Source: Roseiarcus sp050010035
GTDB taxonomy: Bacteria; Pseudomonadota; Alphaproteobacteria; Rhizobiales; Beijerinckiaceae
DNA: 64,000 bases
Reading direction: 5' to 3'
NCBI GenBank assembly: GCA_050010035.1
Contig: JBEKLU010000011.1
Span: forward strand, 3,201 to 67,200
Below the pieces are notes generated by a model that was not told where the DNA came from, did no database searches, and saw nothing but the letters and a program-made list of their open reading frames with translations. Below are positions 1 to 8,762 of this stretch, piece by piece. A program made the position numbers and the translations under genes. Position 1 is the first letter of the stretch; each line of letters begins with the position of its first letter.

Positions 1-59
1 CTTAACGAGCGCCCGCCACAAATCAAGCGCGCCGCGCGCGATCCGAGCGGTTCGGCGCT

Positions 60-521
60 CTACGGCCGCTCGATGGTGGAGACTTCCGACTGCGTGCCGT
101 CGCGCCAGGCGATCTGCAAATGGATCGTCTTGGTCTTGGGCGGCGCCTTCAGGAAAAGCTCGGCGTTCTCAGGCACGCTGAACGGGTCCTTGGCGTCGCA
201 CGCCGGCAGGTCGAAGCGTTGCAGCGGCGCGCCGTCGTCGAGCCCATAACGGACTTCCGCGATGGCGCAGCGATAGGTGACCAGCGTGGTGAAATAGATC
301 AAAAGGCCGTGAAAGTCGCGAAACTCGACCCAGTTGGACGGCGCCTGCTCGAGGATTTGCTTCTGCTCGCGAAACAGCGCGACCTCGGGATCGAAACGAA
401 TCGCGAAAGGCCCGACGGCGCCGTTCGCCTCGCCGGCCGGCGTTTCCCGGAAACAACCGAGAATTTGCGCGACAGAATCGCGCAACTCGCCGCTCTTGGC
501 AATCGCGGCCGGCTCGTTCAG
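60..521 (-). CDS. Hypothetical protein overlapping the end of yggS
   Basis: An open frame of about 153 residues follows the YggS gene on the same strand and stops at TAG (60-62). I do not recognise the family. It has no signal peptide or membrane segment and ends in a beta-rich stretch (TKTIHLQIAWRDGTQSEVS). The start is uncertain. No ATG or GTG opens the coding-looking part; a CTG at 519-521 overlaps the yggS stop TGA, and a TTG lies about 12 codons inside. The close overlap suggests translational coupling to yggS. The reading is favoured because it is open and compositionally protein-like, but the function is unknown. Confidence 0.45.
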   Translation of the reverse strand: MNEPAAIAKSGELRDSVAQILGCFRETPAGEANGAVGPFAIRFDPEVALFREQKQILEQAPSNWVEFRDFHGLLIYFTTLVTYRCAIAEVRYGLDDGAPLQRFDLPACDAKDPFSVPENAELFLKAPPKTKTIHLQIAWRDGTQSEVSTIERP

Positions 522-1222
522 GCCCGCGCCCCGAAGATCGCGCTGCCGACGCGCACGAAAGTGGCGCCGAGCTGGATCGCCAGCGGCCAGTCGGCGCTCA
601 TGCCCATCGACAGCTCCTTCACGCCGTTGCGCTCGGCGATGACGCGCAGCAGCGCGAAATGCGGCGAGGCCTGCTGGTCGAGCGGCGGGACGCACATCAG
701 GCCGTCGACGACGAGCCCGTATTTCTCCCGGCAGAGCGCGATGAAGGCGTCCGCGTTCTCGGGGGCGACGCCGGCCTTCTGCGGTTCGCCGCCGGTGTTG
801 ACCTCGATGAACAGGCGCGGCTTCTTGCCGGTCTTGGCCATCGCGCTCGCCAGCGCCTCGGCGATCTTCTCGCGGTCGATCGTTTCGATGACGTCGAAGA
901 CCTCGACCGCCTCGCGCGCCTTGTTGCTCTGCAGCGGCCCGATGAGATGCAAGGTCACGCTTCTGCCGACGGCGGCGGCGCGCGCGCGTAAATCGAGCCA
1001 TTTCGGCTTGGCTTCCTGAACGCGGTTCTCGCCGAACACGCTCTGGCCGGCGAGCGCGATGGTCGGCCAGACCTCGTCGGCCGAAAAGGTCTTGGAGACG
1101 GCGACGAGCGTCACCGAAGAAGGATCGCGCCCGCAGTCGCGCGCGCGCGTGGCGATCGCCGCGCGCAAAGCCTCGAGGCGCGGCACGGCGCCCAAGGGAT
1201 CGGCGGGAATGCTGGCGTTCAT
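518..1222 (-). CDS. yggS: YggS/PROSC-family pyridoxal-phosphate homeostasis protein
   Basis: A 234-residue cytosolic protein of the alanine-racemase-like fold that binds pyridoxal 5'-phosphate without known catalytic turnover and buffers PLP and amino/keto-acid pools. The PLP lysine is K44 in the motif VAVSKTFS. The family motif FGENRVQEA follows near residue 65, and the C-terminus carries the usual SMGMSADWPLAIQLGATFVR phosphate-binding region. Length is typical. The ATG at 1222 is chosen because the protein begins at the normal family position; the open frame continues far upstream only as a GC-rich artefact. It is divergent from rpmB and overlaps a hypothetical gene at its 3' end. Confidence 0.93.
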   Translation of the reverse strand: MNASIPADPLGAVPRLEALRAAIATRARDCGRDPSSVTLVAVSKTFSADEVWPTIALAGQSVFGENRVQEAKPKWLDLRARAAAVGRSVTLHLIGPLQSNKAREAVEVFDVIETIDREKIAEALASAMAKTGKKPRLFIEVNTGGEPQKAGVAPENADAFIALCREKYGLVVDGLMCVPPLDQQASPHFALLRVIAERNGVKELSMGMSADWPLAIQLGATFVRVGSAIFGARA

Positions 1223-1246
1223 TAAGCTCCGTCTCCCTGCTCGCGC

Positions 1247-1275
1247 TTGACGCCCGCGGACCCTTCCCCTATAGA
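1247..1275 (+). promoter_or_regulatory. Housekeeping (sigma70-type) promoter of rpmB
   Basis: TTGACG at 1247-1252 and TATAGA at 1270-1275 are separated by exactly 17 bp, close to the consensus of a vegetative promoter, and point at rpmB with a leader of roughly 110 nt. They sit in the divergent gap between yggS and rpmB. Confidence 0.65.
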
Positions 1276-1394
1276 CCGCCGACCCGAGACGCCAGGGCCC
1301 GATCGGCGGCGATGGCGCTTTTGTGAAAGGGCCGCGCGCCTTCGAAATCGCCAGGGTGGTCATTAATCCCATTTCGTTCAGGGGAAGTTGCGCT

Positions 1395-1706
1395 ATGTCA
1401 CGCCGTTGCGAGCTGACGGGGATCGCCGTCCAGACCGGCAATAAGGTCAGCCATTCCAATCGCAAGACGCGCACGCGTTTCTTGCCCAACCTGTGCCAGG
1501 TGACGCTCATTTCCGACGCGCTCGGCCGCGCGGTGCGCCTGCGCATCGCCGCCGCGGCGCTGCGCTCGGTCGAGCATCGCGGCGGGCTCGACAATTTCCT
1601 CGTCAAGGCGCGCGACGCCGACCTCTCCGAAGGCGCGGCGGCGCTGAAGCGCGAAATCGTCAAGAAGCGCGCCGAAGCCGCGCAAGCCGAAGCCCAGGCC
1701 GCCTGA
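1395..1706 (+). CDS. rpmB: 50S ribosomal protein L28
   Basis: A 103-residue L28 of the large ribosomal subunit. The N-terminal MSRRCELTG, followed by GNKVSHSNRKTRTRFLPN, is the L28 signature, and the C-terminus is a basic, alanine-rich helix (KREIVKKRAEAAQAEAQAA) as in alphaproteobacterial L28. The ATG at 1395 is chosen because the family starts at MSRRC; the open frame extends 24 codons upstream without conservation. It is monocistronic, with a strong promoter upstream and a hairpin terminator downstream. Confidence 0.96.
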   Translation: MSRRCELTGIAVQTGNKVSHSNRKTRTRFLPNLCQVTLISDALGRAVRLRIAAAALRSVEHRGGLDNFLVKARDADLSEGAAALKREIVKKRAEAAQAEAQAA

Positions 1707-1738
1707 CCATTTCCTTTTGTCGGCTGCAAAGCTGATCG

Positions 1739-1768
1739 CCCCCTCGATTTGCCGTCGAGGGGGTTCTT
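1739..1768 (+). terminator. Intrinsic terminator after rpmB
   Basis: A perfect 9-bp stem, CCCCCTCGA (1739-1747) with TCGAGGGGG (1755-1763) around a 7-nt loop, followed by TTCTT. It begins about 30 nt after the rpmB stop and lies between the convergent rpmB and KDPG-aldolase genes. The T-tract is on the rpmB side only. Confidence 0.7.
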
Positions 1769-1794
1769 GCGTTTCGCGGCGGCCGGAGCCTCGA

Positions 1795-2439
1795 TTACCC
1801 CTTCAGCGCCGCCGCCTCGCGCGACAGGGCCTCGATCGTCGCGTAATTGCCGTCGGCGAGCGCCTGGCGCGGCAGCATCCAGGAGCCGCCGACGCACACG
1901 ACGTTGGGCAGCGCCAGATAGGACGGCGCCTTGGCGAGGTCGATGCCCCCCGTCGGGCAGAATTTCAGGTCCGGCAGCGGCCCGGCGAGGGCCTTCAGCA
2001 ATTTCACCCCGCCGACCGCCTCGGCGGGAAACAATTTCAGGGCGCGAAAGCCCAGCTCCATCAGCGCCATCGCCTCGGAGGCGGTGGCGACGCCGGGCAG
2101 GAAGGGAACGGGCGCGCCGGCCGCGGCCTGAGCCAGCCGCGGCGAGGCGCCGGGGCTGACGAGAAAGCGCGCGCCCGCCGCCACGGCGGCGTCGATCTGC
2201 GAAGGGTGGGTGATCGTGCCGGCGCCGACGGTCGCGCCGGGGACGCGCTGCGCGATCGCGGCGATGGCGCCGAGCGCGCCGGGGGTGCGCAACGTCACTT
2301 CGATGGCGCGCAGCCCGCCCGCCACCAGCGCCTTGGCCTGGGCGACGCCGTCCTCGGCGTCGCGAACCGTCAGCACCGGGATCACCGGCGCCAACGACAT
2401 GATCGAGAGGACGTCGTCGTGGGGCGATCGGGCGGTCAT
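1795..2439 (-). CDS. eda: 2-dehydro-3-deoxy-phosphogluconate (KDPG) aldolase
   Basis: A 214-residue class I aldolase of the Entner-Doudoroff pathway that cleaves KDPG to pyruvate and glyceraldehyde 3-phosphate, and can act on 4-hydroxy-2-oxoglutarate. Visible family motifs are AIEVTLRTPGAL, VGAGTIT, PGVATASEAMALMELGF, the Schiff-base lysine K135 in RALKLFPAE, and CPTGGID. The ATG at 2439 is chosen because it has GGAG seven bases upstream; a more upstream ATG at 2475 adds a poorly conserved tail. It stands alone, without edd or other Entner-Doudoroff genes nearby. Confidence 0.94.
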   Translation of the reverse strand: MTARSPHDDVLSIMSLAPVIPVLTVRDAEDGVAQAKALVAGGLRAIEVTLRTPGALGAIAAIAQRVPGATVGAGTITHPSQIDAAVAAGARFLVSPGASPRLAQAAAGAPVPFLPGVATASEAMALMELGFRALKLFPAEAVGGVKLLKALAGPLPDLKFCPTGGIDLAKAPSYLALPNVVCVGGSWMLPRQALADGNYATIEALSREAAALKG

Positions 2440-2596
2440 GGCGCACTCCGCAGCAGCAGCCCCCCGCTTTAGCACGCCTGCGATCGGCGCCGCGAGAGAG
2501 ATTCGCCTGGCCTGGAGGCAAGGGCTCGCGCGCGCGGGCGAATCGATTAAGCTGGCGGGCGGAGCGCCGGCCGGCGCGGGCGCGAGGGACCGGACA

Positions 2597-4375
2597 ATGA
2601 ACCCGCCGTTCGATCTCGCCGTCTACAAGGAGGCGCTGCTCTTTCTCGTCACGGCGGGCGTCGTCGCGCCGCTGTTCTTCCGCATCCACGTCAGCCCGGT
2701 GCTCGGCTACCTCCTGGCCGGCGTCGCGCTGGGGCCGTTCGGCCTCGGCCGACTCGCCGAGCGAACCCCCTGGCTCGAGGCGCTGGCGCTGACCGACGTC
2801 GGATCAATCGACCGGCTCGCGGCCTTCGGCGTCGTCGTTCTCCTCTTCACCGTCGGATTGGAGCTGTCCTTCGAACGCCTCAAGCGCATGCGGCGTCTCG
2901 TCTTCGAGTTCGGCTTCGCGCAGGTCGTCGTTTCCGCCTTGGCGCTGGGCGGCGTCGCCTACGCGTTCGGACGGAGCCCGGCGGCCGCATTGATGATCGG
3001 CGCGGCCTTGTCGCTCTCCTCCACTGCGATCGTCATTCCCGTCCTAGCCGAGGAAAAGCGGCTCGGCGCGGCGGTCGGGCGCTTCAGCTTCGCCGTGCTG
3101 CTGTTCCAGGATCTCGCGGTCGCGCCGCTGCTGGTCCTCACGGCGATGCTCGCCGCCGGGCGCGTTGCGAGCCTCGGCGCGAGCCTCGTCTTGACCCTGG
3201 CGCCCGCCGCGCTGGCGCTCGCCGCGGTGATCGTCGTCGGCCGCCTCGTGCTGCGGCCGCTGTTTCATTCCGTGGCGACGACGCGCAGCCCGGAATTCTT
3301 CATGGCGGCGTGCCTCTTGGTGGTTCTCGGCGCGGCGCTGACCGCCGCGGCCAGCGGCCTGTCGATGGCGCTCGGCGCCTTCGTCGCCGGCCTGCTGCTC
3401 GCCGAAACCGAATATCGGCGCGAAATCGAAGTGACCATCGAGCCGTTCAAGGGCCTGCTGCTCGGCTTGTTCTTCGTCTCCGTCGGCGCCGGGCTCGATC
3501 TTTCCGTGCTCGCGGGGCGCCCGGCCGACGTTCTCGCTCTGACGGCGGCCTTTGTCGTCGTCAAGGCGCTGGCGCTGTTCGTCCTGGCGCGGCTTTTCGG
3601 CGCTTCCAACGGCGTCGCCGCCGAGGTCGCGCTGCTGCTCGGGCCGGGCGGCGAATTCGCCTTCGTGATGATCCGCGCCGCCGTCGCCGGCAAAGTCGTC
3701 GCCGGCGCGGACGGCCAGATGCTTCTCGTCGCGGTGGCGCTGTCGATGCTGACGATCCCGCTTCTCGGCCGGATCGGGGCGGCGCTGGCGCGGCCGCGCG
3801 CCCGCGTCCTGGCGCCCGAGGCGCTGGTCGCGCCGCCGGAGGACGAAAGCCGCCGCGTCATCATCGTCGGCTACGGCCGCGTCGGGGCGCTGATCGGCGA
3901 AATGCTCGACGTGCACGCCATTCCCTTCATCGCCGTCGACGCCGATCCGACCCTGATCGCGCGCGAGCGGCGCGCCGGCAAGCCGGTCTATTTCGGCGAC
4001 GCCTCGCGCGAGGAGTTCCTGCGCCGCTGCGGCGTCGAGACCGCGCGCGCTCTCGTGGTCACGATGGACGCGCCGAGCGCCAACGAAGCGGTGGTCGCCG
4101 CCACGCGCCGCCTCAGGTCCGACGTCACGCTCATCGCGCGCGCCCGCGACGCCGCCCACGCGGGCGCCCTCTACCAACTCGGCGTCACCGACGCCGTGCC
4201 GGAAACGATCGAGGCGAGCCTGCAGCTCTCCGAGGCGGTGCTGGTCGACATCGGGGTTCCCATGGGCCTGGTGATCGCCTCGATCCACGAAAAGCGTGAC
4301 GAATATCGCAAGGTGCTCGTCGCCGCCGGCGCGAGCCAAGACACGCGCGGCGCGCGACGGCCGCGCAAGAGCTGA
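2597..4375 (+). CDS. Kef/CPA2-type monovalent cation:proton antiporter with RCK domain
   Basis: A 592-residue inner-membrane protein. Residues 1 to about 395 form a CPA2 Na/H-exchanger-type transporter with around 12 hydrophobic segments, including motifs such as LLFQDLAVAPLL and LGPGGEFAFVMI. Residues about 418-535 form a TrkA-N/RCK nucleotide-binding domain beginning RRVIIVGYGRVGALIGEML. This arrangement is that of KefB/KefC/YbaL-type potassium-efflux systems gated by NAD(H) or glutathione adducts. The substrate ion cannot be told from sequence, and no KefF/KefG partner is adjacent. The ATG at 2597 follows a GGGACCGGAC stretch. It converges on the FUSC gene with only 2 bp between the stop codons. 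Confidence 0.88.
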   Translation: MNPPFDLAVYKEALLFLVTAGVVAPLFFRIHVSPVLGYLLAGVALGPFGLGRLAERTPWLEALALTDVGSIDRLAAFGVVVLLFTVGLELSFERLKRMRRLVFEFGFAQVVVSALALGGVAYAFGRSPAAALMIGAALSLSSTAIVIPVLAEEKRLGAAVGRFSFAVLLFQDLAVAPLLVLTAMLAAGRVASLGASLVLTLAPAALALAAVIVVGRLVLRPLFHSVATTRSPEFFMAACLLVVLGAALTAAASGLSMALGAFVAGLLLAETEYRREIEVTIEPFKGLLLGLFFVSVGAGLDLSVLAGRPADVLALTAAFVVVKALALFVLARLFGASNGVAAEVALLLGPGGEFAFVMIRAAVAGKVVAGADGQMLLVAVALSMLTIPLLGRIGAALARPRARVLAPEALVAPPEDESRRVIIVGYGRVGALIGEMLDVHAIPFIAVDADPTLIARERRAGKPVYFGDASREEFLRRCGVETARALVVTMDAPSANEAVVAATRRLRSDVTLIARARDAAHAGALYQLGVTDAVPETIEASLQLSEAVLVDIGVPMGLVIASIHEKRDEYRKVLVAAGASQDTRGARRPRKS

Positions 4376-4377
4376 TT

Positions 4378-6456
4378 TCACACGGGCGCCGAGGCGCGCC
4401 GGTATTCGCGCGCCGCGGCGAGAAGCGCGAGCGCGGCGTTCTTCAGCGCCGCGGGGGCCAAGTCGGGGCCCGCTTCGCTCGCCGGTTCGCCGTCGGCCTT
4501 GGCGGCGAAGCGCGCGGCGAGCCACAGGCGCGCCGCCTTCGCCTCGGTCTGCGCCGCGTCGGCCGCCTCGCCGCCGGCGCGCAGCGCCAGACGCATCGCC
4601 GAGAGATGCGCGACGACGACGTGGGCGGCGATCAGCATCGCCGACATTTCGTCGAGGCCGCGTTGCGTCGTGCGCGGCTCGCCGCCCATGCGGGCCGCCG
4701 AATCGGAGAGCGCCGCGATCGCCTCGATGACGCCCTTGCGCGCCATGCGATAGTCCTGGTCGGGCGCGTCCCAACGCAACGCCACCGCGGCGAAGGCGGC
4801 GACCTGCGCGATGAGCCGCGCCGCCAAGCGCGGCGCCTCGGCGAACTCCCAGCGCGGCCAGACGTGGCTGAAGAGATGGGCGATCGCGGCGCCGACGAGC
4901 GTGTCGGCGAGGCGCGTTGCGACCGGCGCCGCCTCGGCCGGGTTGATCAGATGCAAGGAAACCAGCGCCATCACCGACGCGCCGACCGAAGCGAGGCGGT
5001 AGTTGGAGCGTATGAAGCCGTGCGTCACCGCCAGCGCGAGGCCTTGCACGATGACCAGCGCGCCGATCGGCGCGTAGGCGACGGCGACGGCGGCGATGAC
5101 GCAGCCGACCAGGGTCCCGACGATCCGATCGTCGCGGCGCTGGCGCGTCCAGCCGTAACTCGCGCGCATGACGACGGCGATCGTCAGCAGCACCCAATTG
5201 CCGTGGCCCGCGCCGCCGAGCGAAACGGCGACGATCGCGCCGGCCATCATCGCCGCGGCGAGTCGCGCCGCATAGCGAAACACCGGCGAGTCCGGCGTGA
5301 GCTGGGCGCCGAGCACGCGCGGATCGTACGAGCGGCGCGGCGCGAAGGCGGAAAGATCGATCTGGCCGATCGCCGCCGCCGCCGCCGCGTCGTCCCCCAA
5401 TGCGCGCTCGAGGCGGCGGATCTGTTCGCGGGCGTCGATGAGGCGCTGCGTCGTCGCTTCGATCGCGGCGCGCTCGGCCGGGCCCGCCTCCTCGCCCGCG
5501 ACGAGGCGCGCGGCTTCGCGACGCATCGCGTCGGTCGCCACGGCATGGCCGGGCGGCAGGCCCGGCTTGGGGTTGGTCAGCAATTCGAGGCTCAAATCCT
5601 GCAGATCGAGCGCGGCGGCGCGCAAGGCGACGCCGATGCGCGCCATCAGGGTCCGCGCCGCGGCGACGGCGCGTAAGGACGTGAGGTCGCATTGGGCGGC
5701 GACCAGCGCGTCGAAAGCGTCGAGCAGAATGCCGATCGTCGCCGCGAGGCGAGCGCGTTCGGGCGTCGCGCGCGGCCGATCGAGCAGCAGCGCGCGCGCC
5801 GACTGCAACTGCTCGGCCAGAGCGGCCTGCTGGCGGATCGCCGCGCCGTAGGCCTCGGTGACGTCGATCGCCGGATCGGTGAAGCGCGCGATGGCTCTCA
5901 GATACGCCGCCAATTCGCGAAAGCACTCGCTCGCCATCAGGCGCCGGTCGCTGGCGCCGCTGAGCCGCGTCGCGACCAGCGCCAGGCCGATATAGGCGAG
6001 GCCGCCGCCGGCGAAGATCGCCTCGTTGGCGAACGCGCGCGCGGCGTCGGCCGGCGGCAGGCCCATGACGAAGACCATGGGAATGAGCAGTTGCGCGCTC
6101 AAGGACAGCGCCCAGCGGCCGAAGCCGGTCACCATCCCGGCGCAAAAGGCGATGACGCCGATGGCGGCGACCGTCGCCGTCGCCGAGGCGCCGGCGAGCT
6201 GGATCGCCGAGGTCGAGGCGAGAGCGAGGGCGAAGCCGACGAGCATGGCGCGCGCCTTGACGCGCCACGGCGCGGGAAAGTCGCTGATGCTCGCGGAAAT
6301 CGCGCCGAGAGTCGCGGGCTGGCCGGCGGCGAAGCCGAGCGACGCGGACGCCGCCACCGCCACCGCCATGACGGCGAGCGCGACGCTCAGCCCGTTGACG
6401 ATATGCTGGCCGACGAAGAGCTTGAGCAGGGTGGGAGAGCGAAGCCAGGTGCGCAT
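4378..6456 (-). CDS. FUSC-family inner-membrane protein (aromatic-acid-exporter-like)
   Basis: A 692-residue membrane protein with two clusters of hydrophobic segments (residues about 15-170 and about 385-530), each followed by a long alpha-helical cytoplasmic part. This is the duplicated layout of FUSC/YccS/AaeB proteins, linked in some species to efflux of aromatic carboxylic acids. The second cluster carries HGNWVLLTIAVVMR and YGWTRQRRDDRIVGTLVG, typical of the FUSC domain. The ATG at 6456 is chosen because MRTWLRSPTLLKLFVGQH is a normal family N-terminus; the frame stays open 57 codons further. No AaeA-type membrane fusion partner is adjacent, so an export role is inference. It lies next to the aromatic-acid locus. 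Confidence 0.8.
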   Translation of the reverse strand: MRTWLRSPTLLKLFVGQHIVNGLSVALAVMAVAVAASASLGFAAGQPATLGAISASISDFPAPWRVKARAMLVGFALALASTSAIQLAGASATATVAAIGVIAFCAGMVTGFGRWALSLSAQLLIPMVFVMGLPPADAARAFANEAIFAGGGLAYIGLALVATRLSGASDRRLMASECFRELAAYLRAIARFTDPAIDVTEAYGAAIRQQAALAEQLQSARALLLDRPRATPERARLAATIGILLDAFDALVAAQCDLTSLRAVAAARTLMARIGVALRAAALDLQDLSLELLTNPKPGLPPGHAVATDAMRREAARLVAGEEAGPAERAAIEATTQRLIDAREQIRRLERALGDDAAAAAAIGQIDLSAFAPRRSYDPRVLGAQLTPDSPVFRYAARLAAAMMAGAIVAVSLGGAGHGNWVLLTIAVVMRASYGWTRQRRDDRIVGTLVGCVIAAVAVAYAPIGALVIVQGLALAVTHGFIRSNYRLASVGASVMALVSLHLINPAEAAPVATRLADTLVGAAIAHLFSHVWPRWEFAEAPRLAARLIAQVAAFAAVALRWDAPDQDYRMARKGVIEAIAALSDSAARMGGEPRTTQRGLDEMSAMLIAAHVVVAHLSAMRLALRAGGEAADAAQTEAKAARLWLAARFAAKADGEPASEAGPDLAPAALKNAALALLAAAREYRRASAPV

Positions 6457-6517
6457 CGGACCTTTCGCGCGGCCGGGCGCGCGCCGTTCGCGCGCCCCTT
6501 TCGAACCGGCGCGCGCC

Positions 6518-7726
6518 CTAGACCTTGACGAACGGGCATCCGCCTTTCGCCAGAGGCCGCCACGCGTCTTCCGCCGCGATGGTGGAAACGAGCTTGAAAT
6601 AATCCCATTCGCCCTTCGACTCCGCAACCGTCTTGGTCGCCAGCAGGTGCATCGGATGCAGCTTGCGTCCGTCGACGCGGATCGAGCCCTTGCCGAACAG
6701 CGGATCGTCGGTCGGGATCGCCTTCATCGCGTCGACGAGCTTGACGCCGTCGTCGGCGCTTCCCGTCTGGGCCATCGCCTTCATCAGGTGCGCGGTAGCC
6801 GCGTACATGCCCGCGTGCATGTCATTGGGCTTCATCTTCGAGGGATGAGCCGCCTGGAAGCGCTCGGCGAAGGCGCGCGAGCCGTCGTTGAGGTCCCAGT
6901 AGAACGCGGTGCAGATCATCGCGTTCTGCACCGCAGCGAGCCCGAGGGCGGGAATGTTGGTGACGTTGAGAATGAGCCCGGCGAGCCGCTGCTTGTCGCC
7001 GAGGCCGAATTCGTGCGCCTGCTTGAAGGAGGTGTTGGTATCGCCGCCGGCGTTGGCGAAAGCGACGACGTCGGCGCCCGAGGCCTGCGCCTGCAACAGG
7101 AACGAGGAGAAATCCGAGGTGTTGATTGGGTGGCGCGCCACGCCCACGACCTTGCCTCCCGCCGCCTCCACCGCCGCGGCGCAATTGCCTTCCATGTCCT
7201 TGCCGAAGGCGTAGTCGGCGGTGATGAAGAACCAGGTCTTGCCGCCCGCTTCGGTCAGCGCCTTGCCGATGCTGTTGCCGAGCGCGTAGGTGTCGTAGGT
7301 CCAGTGGACGAAATTCCTCGCGCATTTCGGCCCCGTCAGCGCCGACGTGCCGGCGCCCGAGCCGATCACCGCCTTGTTCTTCTCGGTGGCGATCGCCAGC
7401 ACGGCGAGCGCCACCGCCGAATTCGGCAGATCCATGATGACGTCGACGGATTCGGAGTCGATCCAGCGGCGGGCGATCCCCGCCCCGACGTCCGGCTTGT
7501 TCTGATGGTCGGCCGAGATGATTTCGACGGGAACGCCCAGCTTGGCCGAGAGATCGTCGACCGCCAGTCTGGCGGCGATCACCGAGCCGACGCCCTGGTA
7601 GTCGGCGTAAACGCTCGACATGTCGTTCATGACGCCGATCTTCAGCGGACGCGCGGCGCCGGCGAAGGCCGAACGCGGCGCCAGAGCCAAGGCGGCGCCC
7701 CCCAACAGGACTTGTCTGCGGTTCAT
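6518..7726 (-). CDS. Periplasmic ABC-transporter substrate-binding protein (LivK-like)
   Basis: A 402-residue periplasmic binding protein of the branched-chain amino acid/urea/aromatic-acid type (Peripla_BP_6). A short Tat-like signal (MNRRQVLLGGAALALAPRSAFA) precedes the mature start. The first lobe begins LKIGVMNDMSSVYADYQG, and further family motifs include NFVHWTYDTYALGNSIGKAL and WFFITADYAFGKDMEGN. GGGAGG lies just upstream of the ATG at 7726. It is the last gene of the leftward catabolic operon and presumably feeds the LivGHMF permease encoded on the other side of the divergent promoter, which already has its own binding protein. Relatives in such loci often bind aromatic acids; the ligand here is inferred only. 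Confidence 0.87.
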   Translation of the reverse strand: MNRRQVLLGGAALALAPRSAFAGAARPLKIGVMNDMSSVYADYQGVGSVIAARLAVDDLSAKLGVPVEIISADHQNKPDVGAGIARRWIDSESVDVIMDLPNSAVALAVLAIATEKNKAVIGSGAGTSALTGPKCARNFVHWTYDTYALGNSIGKALTEAGGKTWFFITADYAFGKDMEGNCAAAVEAAGGKVVGVARHPINTSDFSSFLLQAQASGADVVAFANAGGDTNTSFKQAHEFGLGDKQRLAGLILNVTNIPALGLAAVQNAMICTAFYWDLNDGSRAFAERFQAAHPSKMKPNDMHAGMYAATAHLMKAMAQTGSADDGVKLVDAMKAIPTDDPLFGKGSIRVDGRKLHPMHLLATKTVAESKGEWDYFKLVSTIAAEDAWRPLAKGGCPFVKV

Positions 7727-7804
7727 CGTTTTTCCTCCCTTGATGCCGACGCGCTTTTCGCGCCTTTCGCGGTTCTCGCCGACCGCCGAGCGTCGCCTTT
7801 CGGC

Positions 7805-8311
7805 CTATTCGATTTTCGCCAGGCGGCGCAGCAGCGCGACGAGCGTTTCGCGGCCCTGCGGCCCGAGAAGCCGCGCGATCGCCTCTTCCTGTTGGGATTG
7901 GGCGAGGCGCGCCCGCGCGACGAGTTCGTTTCCCCGCTGCGTCAAGACCAAGGCGTGCGAGCGGCGATCGGCGTCCGAGCGCAGGCGCTCGGCGAGGCCG
8001 CGGCGCTCGAGTTCGTCCATCATCGCCACGAAGTTCGGCCGCTGGATGCCGAGCGCCCCGGCGATCTCCGACTGCTTGCGGCCGGGATTGTCGCCGATCG
8101 CGACCAGCGCCGAATATTGCGCCGGCGACAGGTCGAGCGAGGCGAAGCGCCGGTTGAAATCGTCGAACACCGCGAGCTGGGCCCTGCGCAAGGGATAGCC
8201 GGTGATCCCGGTCAGCGCGGAGAGGTCGAGAGGGTTGTCGACCGGCGCGGCTTCGCCGGCCTCCTGCGGGGCCGGCGCCGACCGGGGAGTTCGGGCGCGT
8301 CTAACCGCCAT
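7805..8311 (-). CDS. MarR-family transcriptional regulator
   Basis: A 168-residue winged-helix regulator. The DNA-binding region is recognisable as SPAQYSALVAIGDNPGRKQS, then EIAGALGIQRPNFVAMMDEL and the wing GLAERLRSDADRRSHALVLT. An extra N-terminal tail of about 30 residues is rich in Ala, Pro and Arg. The gene overlaps the thioesterase by 11 bp and so belongs to the leftward catabolic operon. MarR proteins in loci of this kind usually repress the operon and respond to an aromatic acyl-CoA. A palindromic promoter at 13589-13618 is its likely target, which would make the circuit autoregulatory. Confidence 0.92.
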   Translation of the reverse strand: MAVRRARTPRSAPAPQEAGEAAPVDNPLDLSALTGITGYPLRRAQLAVFDDFNRRFASLDLSPAQYSALVAIGDNPGRKQSEIAGALGIQRPNFVAMMDELERRGLAERLRSDADRRSHALVLTQRGNELVARARLAQSQQEEAIARLLGPQGRETLVALLRRLAKIE

Positions 8312-8753
8312 CCGCCGCCTCGCTATGGCCGGAGAGCCGCGCGATCACGATCGGCGGAATCGGGTGGGCCTTGACCCGTCGGGGGTCGTCGGGATGCGCG
8401 CCGACCCAGACGCGCGTCCCGCGCGCCTCGACCGCGAGCCGTTCGCCGCCCTCCTCCAGCTTGAAGACCTTGTGCTCGACGTCGAAGCTGGAATGGCGGA
8501 ACGCGGCGACTTGCGTTTCGATGACGATGTCGTCGCCGTAAGCCGCCGAGGCGATGAAGGTGGCGCGCGTGTCGACCATGGGATAGCCGGTGGCGCCGAA
8601 TTCGCGCAGCAGGTCGCGCTTTTTCCAGCCGGCCGCCTCGAACAGGTGATGGGTGGACGTGTCGAACATCTCGAAATAGCGGGGATGAAACACGATCCCG
8701 GCGGGATCGCAGTCCGCCCATTCTATCCGCACGGCGCGACGGATGACCAGCAT
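8301..8753 (-). CDS. Hotdog-fold acyl-CoA thioesterase (4-hydroxybenzoyl-CoA thioesterase type)
   Basis: A 150-residue single hotdog domain. The N-terminal motif EWADCDPAGIVFHPRYFEMF contains the aspartate (D16) corresponding to the catalytic Asp17 of 4-hydroxybenzoyl-CoA thioesterase. The motif ATFIASAAYGDDIVIETQVA is also characteristic. It would hydrolyse an aromatic acyl-CoA, such as the benzoyl-CoA derivative released by the neighbouring thiolase, freeing the acid and CoA; that substrate is inferred from context. It lies 9 bp after the SDR gene and overlaps the MarR gene. Confidence 0.88.
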   Translation of the reverse strand: MLVIRRAVRIEWADCDPAGIVFHPRYFEMFDTSTHHLFEAAGWKKRDLLREFGATGYPMVDTRATFIASAAYGDDIVIETQVAAFRHSSFDVEHKVFKLEEGGERLAVEARGTRVWVGAHPDDPRRVKAHPIPPIVIARLSGHSEAADGG

Positions 8754-8762
8754 GGCCGAGCC

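Noticed and set aside
3044..6268. A 1074-codon open frame on the minus strand
   Set aside because: It spans the antisense of the Kef-type antiporter and an alternate frame of the FUSC gene. Arg/Asp-rich with no motif; composition artefact.
6475..6497. Perfect 9-bp hairpin GGGCGCGCG-N5-CGCGCGCCC between the binding-protein and FUSC genes
   Set aside because: It could be a terminator, but there is no T-tract on either strand and GC-only palindromes are common in this composition.
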